From: Knufia peltigerae
Lineage: Eukaryota > Ascomycota > Eurotiomycetes > Chaetothyriales > Trichomeriaceae
Assembly (NCBI GenBank): GCA_030247855.1
Contig: JAPDRN010000040.1
Span: 124,001 to 188,000, forward strand
Reading direction: 5' to 3'
Length of the DNA stretch: 64,000 nucleotides
Made by a program: the position numbers and the translations under genes. The notes below the pieces were generated by a model. It ran no database searches. It worked only from the letters and a program-made list of their open reading frames with translations, and had not been told where the DNA came from. Positions 55,359-64,000 of this stretch are shown here, in pieces (positions within the stretch are counted from its first letter, which is position 1; each line of letters starts with the position of its first letter).

Positions 55359-56810
55359 ATGTCTCTTTCAAATGATAATCTTCTGGAGAAGGGTTACTGG
55401 GATAGCCTTAACCCTTCATCACAACCTTCTCGCCTCACCCGCACCAAAACATGGGTCATAGACCTGGTCAAGCCTTCGTTCTGCAGCACCGCCCCGCGCA
55501 GGGAGACTGCAAGAAGGACAGCATACCTTGACGGACTCAGAGGCTTTGCAGCGTTGCTCGTCTACTGGGGCCACCATGAGCTATGGGCGCATGATTCTCT
55601 CTCAGCAGACAAGATCCTCGAAAACGCCTATGGTTATGACAATCAACGCTACATTGCATGCCTACCATTCATACGCATCTTCTTCTCAGGAGGACATTTT
55701 GCGGTCACCATCTTCTTTGTGATGTCTGGATATGTCCTGTCTGCCAAACCACTGTCTATGATACACTCTGGGGAATACCTGAGGTTGGGAGACAACCTCG
55801 CGTCCGCTTTGTTCAGACGCTGGCTACGACTGTTTATTCCAATTGCCTCAACGACATTCTTGTATATGACCTCTTGGCATCTTTTTAAGTATCGAGCAGA
55901 ACCAGAACCAAAATCCACCTACCGTGAAGAGCTCTGGAACTGGTATTGCGAATTCAAGAACTTCACCTTCATTTTCAACACAGGTGGCCATCCATGGTTC
56001 AGTTACAGTTTTCATACGTGGTCTATTCCAGTCGAGTTCAAAGGCTCCATTATCATCTACACAACACTACAGGCTCTTTCCAGGTGTACCAGAAACACCC
56101 GACTCTGGTGCGAGATCGGCCTTATCTTCTACTTCATGTACATTGCGGACGGCATGTTCTGCGCCCTCTTCATGGCTGGAATGTTTCTATGCGACCTGGA
56201 CCTACTGGAGCAAGCTCAAAACCTGCCGCGTGCATTGTCCAAGATAGGCAACTATAAGACGGTGATCTTCTACTTCTTATTCCTAGTCAGCCTATATTTG
56301 GGTGGCAGCCCCTCATACAGCGCGGACATCCATGTGTTGAGAAATTCGCCTGGGTGGTACTACCTATCAAAGATAAAGCCCCAAGCCGTGTTCGATTACA
56401 AATGGTTCTATTTGTTCTGGGCATCAGTATTTTTGGTCTCGTCGATACAACGCATTTCTTGGTTGAGAGGTTTCTTTGAAACAAGATTCAGCCAATATCT
56501 TGGTCGTGTCTCGTTTGCATTCTACCTAGTCCATGGACCTATCCTTTGGTCGATAGGAGATAGGGTATATGCGGCAGTCGGCTGGACAAAAGAATCTCAT
56601 GCTATCAACTGCCCTGCATGGATCAACATATTGCCACTGCCAAAGACTGGACCCTTTGGGTTGGAGCTGAGCTTTTTGTTGGCTCAACTGGTTCTCCTGC
56701 CGCTGACACTCTGGATTGCGGAAATGGCCACGACCTTGATTGATGAACCTTGCGTCAAGCTCTCGCAGTGGCTGTACAGCAGAACCCAGACTCCTTTGAC
56801 AAAGTTGTAA
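55359..56810 (+). CDS. Acyltransferase 3 family integral membrane protein
   Basis: One exon. The ATG at 55359 (MSLSNDNLLEKGY) is the first in the frame and gives 483 aa. About ten TM segments follow a soluble N-terminus. The family opening is TAYLDGLRGFAALLVYWGHHE, followed by FFSGGHFAVTIFFVMSGYVLS, the signature of the acyltransferase 3 (OafA/NodX-type) family, and later WSIPVEFKGS. These proteins move acetyl or longer acyl groups onto sugars of polysaccharides, glycolipids or secondary metabolites. With GT32 on one side and a membrane glycan-type protein on the other, O-acylation of a mannose-containing product is plausible but inferred. Confidence 0.9.
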   Translation: MSLSNDNLLEKGYWDSLNPSSQPSRLTRTKTWVIDLVKPSFCSTAPRRETARRTAYLDGLRGFAALLVYWGHHELWAHDSLSADKILENAYGYDNQRYIACLPFIRIFFSGGHFAVTIFFVMSGYVLSAKPLSMIHSGEYLRLGDNLASALFRRWLRLFIPIASTTFLYMTSWHLFKYRAEPEPKSTYREELWNWYCEFKNFTFIFNTGGHPWFSYSFHTWSIPVEFKGSIIIYTTLQALSRCTRNTRLWCEIGLIFYFMYIADGMFCALFMAGMFLCDLDLLEQAQNLPRALSKIGNYKTVIFYFLFLVSLYLGGSPSYSADIHVLRNSPGWYYLSKIKPQAVFDYKWFYLFWASVFLVSSIQRISWLRGFFETRFSQYLGRVSFAFYLVHGPILWSIGDRVYAAVGWTKESHAINCPAWINILPLPKTGPFGLELSFLLAQLVLLPLTLWIAEMATTLIDEPCVKLSQWLYSRTQTPLTKL

Positions 56811-57164
56811 GGAGCTATTGAAGGTTGGAAAGATTCATCGCTATAGTAATCGTAACGAAACAAAAATAGATATAATGGGAGTGAAACGGCGTTGGGGGGA
56901 AGAGTGCTGCTGCATAGAGCCAAATCACGAATATGAGACACGACTCATGCAGCAGTGGCAGGAGTCTATACTGTAAGCCCAGATAATCGTGGTAATAAAT
57001 GATGTATGGCATATGCCAATCAGCCAGTCTGAGGTGGTGGAAGGAGGATCTGCCCCCCACCGATCCTCGGCAGCCACCGTAGTAGAGATACTTATGTATA
57101 CGCTTCTCCCGCTTCTCTGAACAACATTCCACTACCACTTCCCTCGCCCCTTCACTCCCATACA
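56811..57164. other. Intergenic
   Basis: About 350 bp in front of the beta-propeller-like gene, same strand as the acyltransferase. No gene. Confidence 0.5.
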
Positions 57165-58550
57165 ATGTTGGTCAAAAGCTCCCGACGGCTTTTGCTGGTG
57201 GTTGTGCCCTTGTTCTTTGTTACTACCTGCATATTTATCTTCCACCAGTTCCGTTCAAGTAGGGTGAGCGGACAGGCAGGCTCATGGACCTCAGATCTGC
57301 TCAAAACAGACTCTCAAAATCCCGAAGCTGCAGCTGGAGGTCAAGAACAAGTATCGTTATTCCCATTCGGCAAACATGGCAATAGCCAGGAAGACATTTC
57401 CGACAAGTACGTCGAGGTCTTCTCAGCATCGACGAAGAACAAGCAGTACTTCCTCGTCGAGTTCGGAAATGAGAAAGCAATCAACCCCAACATAATACCA
57501 CATCCAACACGGCCGGAGGCTTGGATCATTGTAGCACAGCAACATCGGGACAAGGACGACAAGTCCATATGGTTCTCCGAGCTGGTATGCGAAGCGAGGT
57601 TTAAGAGGGGCAGGCTCTCATGCAACAAGCCACCAAAGATTCTGCCCATTGCCGTCACAGCAGGAGACAAATGCGTCGACGACCTGTCGTATTTTTCGTT
57701 CAACGTCGGACCACATGACGCACGAGTGTTTTATGGCCCAACTTCACCCTTTGTAGTCTTTGGATCGAATTCGGGCTATACTTGCTTTGGGCAATGGATC
57801 CAAGACTTTAGAGTGCTCGTCGATTGGCAACATGAGACAATCGGTGGAGGCCCCTATCGCCTGGCTACTGAGCTCCAAAGGCCACCACCCATGAGTCTCG
57901 TCGAGAAGAATTGGTTCCTGTTCTGGGACAAGAACGGCGATGCATATGTTCATTACGACGCTTGGCCAAACCGTGTGTATGCAAAGCAGGAGAAAGATGG
58001 TTCCGTCGGCGGAGACCTTGCACATCTGGCCCGAAACAACGACGAAAAGTGCATGCAAAGATTTATGCCAAAGGTGGAAGGACATTTGGAGTCCATTCAC
58101 CAGGCCACAAATTCCCTCTCAATCACGCTGTGCAAGAGGTCGGACGTGGGGTGTGAGCCCAACGATGAGAACACTTACATCATGGCCATTATCCAACACA
58201 AGAGTTACTACTCGTTCCACAGCGTCTACGAACCCTATGTCATGTTGTTCAAACGGACGGCTCCTTTCGAGCTCCATGCACTCTCGTCCAAACCGATCTG
58301 GATCCATGGTCGAGGTAAACCCGGCGAAAAGCGACCAAAAGGACCCGAATTCGAGTCCTTGGACTCTTGGAACCAAACCGAAATGTTTTATGTGACGTCC
58401 ATGAGTTGGAAGGCCCAAGGCCAGAAGTATCATGGTTACAGTGATGATGTTGTGTTTATCAATTTTGGTATCGAAGACTCCAAGACAGCAAGCATTGACG
58501 TCGTGGCGGGAGATTTGTTGAAGGATATTGGGGTTTGTTCCTCGCCCTAA
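57165..58550 (+). CDS. Type II membrane protein, probable beta-propeller glycan enzyme
   Basis: One exon, 461 aa. Basic N-terminus and one TM helix (RLLLVVVPLFFVTTCIFIF) make it a type II membrane protein with a lumenal domain. That domain repeats beta-rich units such as INPNIIPHPTRPEAWIIVAQ, GPHDARVFYGPTSPFVVFGS, EKNWFLFWDKNGDAYVHYDA and SYYSFHSVYEPYVMLFKRT, which look like blades of a five-bladed propeller as in GH43/GH130/GT108 enzymes or fungal beta-mannosyltransferases (GT91). I cannot decide between these; catalytic acids are not certain. Four or more Cys suggest disulfides. Tandem with the acyltransferase, 350 bp apart. Confidence 0.6.
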   Translation: MLVKSSRRLLLVVVPLFFVTTCIFIFHQFRSSRVSGQAGSWTSDLLKTDSQNPEAAAGGQEQVSLFPFGKHGNSQEDISDKYVEVFSASTKNKQYFLVEFGNEKAINPNIIPHPTRPEAWIIVAQQHRDKDDKSIWFSELVCEARFKRGRLSCNKPPKILPIAVTAGDKCVDDLSYFSFNVGPHDARVFYGPTSPFVVFGSNSGYTCFGQWIQDFRVLVDWQHETIGGGPYRLATELQRPPPMSLVEKNWFLFWDKNGDAYVHYDAWPNRVYAKQEKDGSVGGDLAHLARNNDEKCMQRFMPKVEGHLESIHQATNSLSITLCKRSDVGCEPNDENTYIMAIIQHKSYYSFHSVYEPYVMLFKRTAPFELHALSSKPIWIHGRGKPGEKRPKGPEFESLDSWNQTEMFYVTSMSWKAQGQKYHGYSDDVVFINFGIEDSKTASIDVVAGDLLKDIGVCSSP

Positions 58551-58851
58551 TCGTCAGCAGAAGGATCTGCTTCTTGTTGCCGCTCATGGTAAATATTAAA
58601 TATGGGAATGGCCATGAAATATCGTGTTCTCGGTCCCACACTCGTAGGCAGGCTTTACGTCTAGCCACGACATCACAATGGATGATAGCACACTGTACAA
58701 TTTAGGAGCAGAATTAGGTCGACTGAACCGGGAGTTGATAATATTCATTTTAGCTGCGAAGCCACTGCAGATATTTCCAACACCAGACTCATTGTAACAT
58801 TACACATTTCATCAAGTCGAGTATGAGATCCACTCAAAGCGTTGCAACTCC
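58551..58851. other. Convergent intergenic
   Basis: About 300 bp between 3' ends of the propeller-like gene and the TRI12-type transporter. No gene. Confidence 0.5.
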
Positions 58852-60808
58852 TTATGCCTGCTTATCTTCCACCTCCTTCGTTTGCTTGTGGCCACCGATC
58901 TCCTTCTCGAGGTGAATCTCGACGTGGTTGGTGAAGTACTTTGAAGGATCTCGAACGGCCACGGCACAGAGCATGGCGATGACTCCGAATGGGATCGACG
59001 CCAGCCACGTGATGCGGAAGCCATAGGCGTAACCCAGTCGGGCCGCCGCGACGGATTTTTCAAACACGGCCGACGAGACCGAGGGGACGGTGGCGGCCTG
59101 GCCGGGGACGCCGACGAGGGTCAGGGACACCGCCTCGATCAGATCCGGGAGGGTCTTAGCCGCGACTCCGGAATCCAACGCCACACTCGCGATCCGCTGG
59201 GGCACTTGCTTCGCCGAGATCTGGGTGAAGATGGACGAGAATACGACGGACCCGACCGCCCCCCCCAAGGATCGGAAAGTCCCGATCAGCCCGATGGCCA
59301 CCCCGAGATCGCGCTGGGGCACGTGGAGCGAGGCCGTCGTGTAGCAGTTCAAAGTGATCCAGCCGAAGGGGAGCATGGCGAGGAACTGCACCGCCATGAC
59401 CCAGTTGATGTTGTGAGGAGTGATGAGGGCGGCGAGTCCAAAAAATAGCGTCTGCATGAAGACGGAAAAGGTCAACTGGTAGTGGACGTGCTTGATGTAA
59501 TGCACCAGACCTGGGATGATGACACCTCCGACGAGTTGTCCGGCACTGGGAATCTTTAGTTAGCAAATTTGTCTTTTTTGAACCGAGGTTGGGCCTGGGT
59601 CTGTCTTGCTCACCCGGACGGAATAGAATAGACGCCGATTTTGATGGGATCGGCAGTGTACAGGTAAAGAATGGTTTGGGCGTTGAGGGCGGAAGCTGCG
59701 AAAAAGACCATCCCCGCCACGAAGACCAGCATCAGGAGGGACGAGAATTCGCGGAACTTCTTGAAGAGGTACCAGGGGAAGAGTGGATCTTTCGCGTAGG
59801 TGAAGTCGTAGACGAAGGCTCCCAAGAAGACGACGAGTCCGAGGATCAAGGGTGCCAGAGTTCCCGCGGCCTTCCAAGGGTAGCTGTTGCCGCCGGAGTT
59901 GAGTCCGTACAGGAAGACGGCGAGCCCGGACACGTACAAGAAGGTCCCCACGAAATCCAGGTTCTTGAACTCTTGCCACTTGGTGAGACCGTCGGGTCGA
60001 GGGTGGCTAGGTGGGAAGTAGACGAAGAGCGTGCCGATGAAGGAGAAGGTCCCGTAGCCCGCGGCGATGTAGTACATGACACGCCAACTCGCGTGGGACA
60101 ACAAGGCGTTTGCGAGGAGTGTACCCGCGACGGCCCAACTTGCGAGGTTGAGTTCGGTCCACGCCAGACCCATGCCGCGGTACTTGTTGGGTAGAATCTC
60201 GGACAGTCCTGGCCACCCCAAAACATGAGTAAAAACACGATCGACTATGCCGCGACGACTCGCAGCAGCACGCACAGAGAGAAAAAAAGGCACTGCCACT
60301 CACCTGCATAAGCCACCGACACCGTCCCGATCGAACCTCCAAGAATCACCGTACCGGCGATGAGTTGGTTCATCGAGTGGGCACTGGCAGCGATGGCGGC
60401 ACCCAAGATGGTGAGTAACTGTCCGACCAGGATGACATATCTGCGGCCAAAGATGTCGGAGAGTCTGCCCGCGACGGAGAATCCGACGGCTGCTGCCGCT
60501 CCCCAACCTGAAGGTACCCAGAAATCAATCTTTTCTCCCCCGAGCTTCTGACTCAATTGTACCAGGATGGGCGTGGCGAGGATGAAGCCGAAAATGATGG
60601 GACCGGTGAAGGAGGTGCCTAGGAAAAGGGCCGAAAGAATAACAGAAAGACTGAGCCTCTCAGCGTGCTCCGGGTTGTCTTCCAGGGCAGCCTTGTGAGG
60701 GTCTTCGTATCCCGCCGAAAGTTCTTGTTGTTGTTGTTCATTGTGGGCGACCGCCACCTCGGCGGTGTCGGCGGAAGCCTTTGGTTCGTCGGACGACGTA
60801 TTTTGCAT
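58852..60808 (-). CDS. MFS exporter, TRI12/DHA2 (14-TM) type
   Basis: Major facilitator of the fungal trichothecene-efflux-pump/siderophore-type DHA2 group, about 597 aa. Three exons: 60808-60304, 60208-59614, 59545-58852; splices restore YAGLSEILPNKYRG and SGAGQLVGG. After a hydrophilic N-terminus come TM helices with the motif A loop GRLSDIFGRRYVILVGQ, GTVSVAYAGLSEILP, RVMYYIAAGYG and, in the second half, GVAIGLIGTFRSLGGAVGSVVFSSIFTQI (a TRI12/DHA2 hallmark). Such pumps often export a product made by neighbouring genes. Its position between the glycan genes and the P450 fits that idea. Ends in a charged cytoplasmic tail. Confidence 0.9.
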
Positions 60809-62156
60809 CGTTGCGTGCGTGCGGTTGTTTGCGACAAAAAAAAGGGTTTGACCCGAGAGAAACGAAAAAGAGTAAAGGGTGGGAAATGCAAGAAAAGAAG
60901 GCAGGGGAGAATGATTCTTGTACCCTTGCCCAACCCACTTACGGAGCACTCGTCCTTTTACTCCAGATCCCATAAAAAGAAGAATCAACTCCGGACCACC
61001 CCGCAATCTTTGTGGTGCTTGACCTTGCTTGTTTCAAATGAGCTAGGCGAGATTGAGCCTTCAAAATGGTGGAGGAAGGCCTAGTGGGTGGTGCTGGAGG
61101 ATCGGCAGCTGTACTTGATAACAAAAAGGCAGCGCCTACCCGACTACAAGGTACCTGGGGCACCTTCGTCGTGTGTAGAGCTTTCGGCAGAATGCCGAGG
61201 ACAGATGCCCCTTGTCATGATCCACTCGGTAGTTTTGGCGAGTAAGGAGCAGAACCATGCCTCTCACTGCCTTTCTCCAGGGAGCTCGGGGGAAGTTCTG
61301 TAGCCGAGAATCGATATAATGGACGGGAAGTACCACATGGCCAAACCCTTGTCTGCCGTGTCAGGGGGACTGAGAGGACTCCATCAAGACCTACAAAGAA
61401 TTCTCGGGTCTGGGGCGATTCCATCCCCATGCTCTCTGACGTTTGTGGGGCAATCATCATTGCCGAGGGACAAGGAGGACTGCTTTGCGGTAGAGGAGGA
61501 GATAGGCGCGCGCCTGTCAGCACTATGACCACTGGCAATGATTCAAAAAAGTCTCAGCCTTGGTTTTGATTCATTGTGGTCATAAGCGAAGAGTGAGGAG
61601 AAGAGGGAGAGAGGAGGGATCAAGAGATGAGGAGATGAAGGAATCAATTGACTCAAGGTATTTTACTTACAGTACGAGCACTCCACGATATGGGGGATGT
61701 TTGTTAAGCCTCCACTGTGCGGAGGAGAGGAGGTACTTGTACTCCGTAGACGCTTCCACATTACGGAGTATCGATACGGAGTAATTCTTGGGGATTTGTT
61801 ACTTGTACACTTCGTACTAAACACATGTGTACGAGATACCTGTCCATAGGCTTCTCCTCTGTAGGCTGCTGCGTACCGCTTACCGAGTACGTACATAGGG
61901 TATGCTGATCTACTTGTACGGCAAGTAAGTTACCGCCCCATGTCCTCCTAAAATGTGGTGTTGTCTCTTCGAACATCGTTGACGTCTGTTCTTCTTATGT
62001 ATTGGCAAGTCATCTTCTGTCCCCTTCTTATCATGAACATGACTTCTTCTTCTTCTTCTCTTCTTATTTCCGGGAGAGTGTGTTAATCTTCTTGTTTTCC
62101 AGACTCGAAATCTTCGAGGCTGTCAGTAAGGCTCTCATAAAAGACAGTCGGCCAAT
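60809..62156. other. Divergent region, exporter / P450
   Basis: About 1.35 kb that must hold both promoters. Three exact TACTCCGTA/TACGGAGTA motifs are clustered at 61740-61748, 61762-61770 and 61775-61783, about 370-420 bp before the P450 start. Short CTT runs at about 62045-62065. No gene. Confidence 0.55.
61740..61783. repeat. Cluster of three TACTCCGTA-family motifs
   Basis: One TACTCCGTA and two TACGGAGTA copies within 44 bp between the exporter and the P450. Could be regulatory or a dispersed repeat; sequence alone does not tell. Confidence 0.8.
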
Positions 62157-63858
62157 ATGAATGATATAACGGTTCGCACGATCCCAGTGTGGGCGCCTTT
62201 CGCACTTGCGATAACTGCCTACGGCGCTTTACTCTTGTATCGACTCTTCTTTTCTCCATTGAGCAAGATACCTGGACCTTGGGTCACGAGAATATCTGGA
62301 GTCCCCGAAGCCAACGCTTTGAAGGACAAGCGACGCACTGATTGGGTGAGGAGTCTGTTTGCAGAGAACCCTGGAGCGGTCGCTGTACGCACTGGACCTA
62401 GTTCGGTCTCGTTTAATCATCCAGACGCCGTCAAAGCAATTTATGGTACGGCTTTCACTACTTTTCTTCTTCTTCTTCTTCTTCTTCTTCTTCTTCTCGT
62501 GCGCTGTCTACCTACCTAACGCATTTCACTAATAAAACAAATTCGAACATAATAGGCCATGGCAAAGGGTCCGAGGGTTTCGGCAAGTCGAGTTGGTACG
62601 ATGCATTTTCAACCACGGGAGAGTCACTGTTTTCCACTCGTTCCAAAAAGCGACACGCGATGAAACGACGCATGGTCGCCCACGGCTTCAGCATGCAATC
62701 TTTGAACATGTTTGAGCCGTACGTGGACAGCACCATGCAAACGTTTCTCCGCCAGATGGATGAGTTTGCAAGCACCCAGAAGCCATTCGATATTTATTTC
62801 TGGTTCGAATTGTTCACCATGGACTTGATGGGCGAGTTGTCATTCGGGAAGAACTTTGGAGCTCTCCAATCTGGCAAGCCAGTGCGATATTCCACCCTGG
62901 TCGAGCTTTCTCAAAGGTTTGCGAACCTGTGCGGCATGCTGCCCTTCGGCAAGTACAACGTGAAAGTCCTCAGCTGGGTACCCTTGCCGTACATTCAGAA
63001 GCTGTATCAGGCGAGACTTGAATATCTAGAGTATGCGAGGAAGGCATTGGAAGGCCGATTTCAGGATAGTCGTCAGCAGCTTCTTCCAAGTGGTAAGCCA
63101 CGACAGGACATAATGCAGCGATTCATCGAAGCCGAGGACCCCGAGACCGGGGCACGAATGGACTTCCCGGAACTGAGAGCTGAGGCTTCTTCGCTGATGT
63201 GAGTGAGCCTGTCCTGGGAATGGTGATGATGTGGCACTAATAGATTCACAGGGTTGCGGGTGCAAGTACCGGCAGCGTTACCATGAATTGGATGACATAC
63301 TACCTCTCCAAGAACCCGTCCGTAAAGAACCGCATCATTCGACAGTTGGAGGACATGTTCCCGGAGAACCTCGACGGATCGACACCGGCACCCTTTTCGA
63401 AGCTGCAACATTTGAGCCTTCTTGAGGCCACCGAGGTTGAATGCTTGCGATTGCATCCGCCGATTGGTTATGCCATGCCACGCATGACTCCGCCTCGCGG
63501 TGCCGTCATCTGTGGGACCTTTGTGCCCGGAAATGTCGACGTTGGCGTACCTGCTGCCATCATCGGGAGGAACCCTGCAGTGTATCGCGACCCAGACAGC
63601 TGGCAGCCCGACAGATGGTTGGATGAGAAGAAGGATATGGCAACAATGAAGCTGTGCTTCTTGGGCTTCGGATACGGCAGCAGGCAGTGCATCGGGAGGA
63701 ACGTTGCCAATCAGTTCGTGATGAAGATGATGGCGACACTGTTGCTGAGATATGATATTCAGCTGGAAGATCCCAATCTGGTGTTAGGCTCCAAGGAGTT
63801 TACTATTATCAAGCCAGACAAGAAGTACAATGTTATTTTGAGGCCGAGGAAACGTTGA
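62157..63858 (+). CDS. Cytochrome P450 monooxygenase
   Basis: Microsomal heme-thiolate monooxygenase, about 512 aa, three exons: 62157-62445, 62556-63198, 63252-63858. An N-terminal TM anchor (WAPFALAITAYGALLLY) is followed by the proline hinge KIPGPW. The I-helix reads MVAGASTGSVTMNW, keeping the AGxxT pattern but with Ser where many P450s have an acid. The K-helix ExxR is in EVECLRLHPP, the PERF-like segment is DPDSWQPDRWL, and the heme ligand is C457 in FGFGYGSRQCIGRN. Substrate unknown. The first intron (110 bp) contains a long CTT repeat. It starts about 1.35 kb from the divergent exporter and could modify the same product. Confidence 0.93.
62464..62497 (+). repeat. (CTT)n microsatellite in P450 intron 1
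   Basis: About 11 units of TTC/CTT inside the first intron, where it may act as an extended polypyrimidine tract. Confidence 0.9.
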
Positions 63859-64000
63859 GGCCGTGAACAGGCTTGATCGCGAGGGGACAGAAACAACATG
63901 GTTGAATTGAAATGCTGCGTATCAATATTCAGTCCTCAATCAATAATTTTATACCTCGATGTTAGCTGCATGAGATCTCAGACATAATCTACATCGAAAG
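63859..64000. other. Right edge, P450 3' flank
   Basis: AT-rich 3' flank of the P450 gene; nothing else seen. Confidence 0.6.

Overview
The window is nuclear DNA of a filamentous ascomycete (Pezizomycotina). Most genes carry short introns (about 46-110 bp) with GT...AG ends and CTAAC/CTGAC-like branch sites. It contains a HET domain, a paired methylcrotonyl-CoA carboxylase locus, a THO2 subunit with a long disordered tail, and fungal transporter and P450 families. A Eurotiomycete, perhaps Chaetothyriales, is my guess from style alone. No RNA gene, transposon, CRISPR array or viral element could be supported. Exon/intron models below were built by hand from splice signals and checked for reading phase.

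Layout. 0.4-13.5 kb, all minus strand: a DHA1-type MFS transporter, the COPII coat protein Sec24, and the mRNA-export protein Tho2 (one 7-kb exon). 14-24 kb: an atypical NAD-epimerase, a small Arg/Glu-rich ORF, a class III aminotransferase, a mitochondrial-looking SDR, and an unusual protein that joins a fungal N-terminal helical domain to a low-molecular-weight phosphatase-like domain without its catalytic Cys. 24.5-30.3 kb: a MARVEL-like membrane protein and two unknown, mostly disordered nuclear-type proteins, one with a His/Asp-rich tract. 30.8-38.7 kb: the leucine-catabolism pair mccA and mccB, convergent, with the Rap-type GTPase gene RSR1 between them. 39.4-46.3 kb: a very large gene fusing a Sacsin/NO VEIN-type HSP90-like ATPase and a NOV_C-like domain to a C-terminal HET domain; an in-frame TAA sits exactly in the HET 'INQ' motif. 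48-51.3 kb: a secreted glycerophosphodiesterase and a DUF3712-like membrane protein. 53-64 kb: a GT32 glycosyltransferase, an acyltransferase-3, a type II membrane beta-propeller-like protein, a TRI12/DHA2 exporter and a cytochrome P450, which together look like a candidate cluster for an acylated glycan or glycolipid.

The most unusual items are the ATPase-NOV_C-HET fusion with its precisely placed stop codon, and the pseudo-phosphatase fusion. A nine-base motif, TACTCCGTA or its complement, was found 14 times, always between genes, where about 0.5 would be expected by chance.
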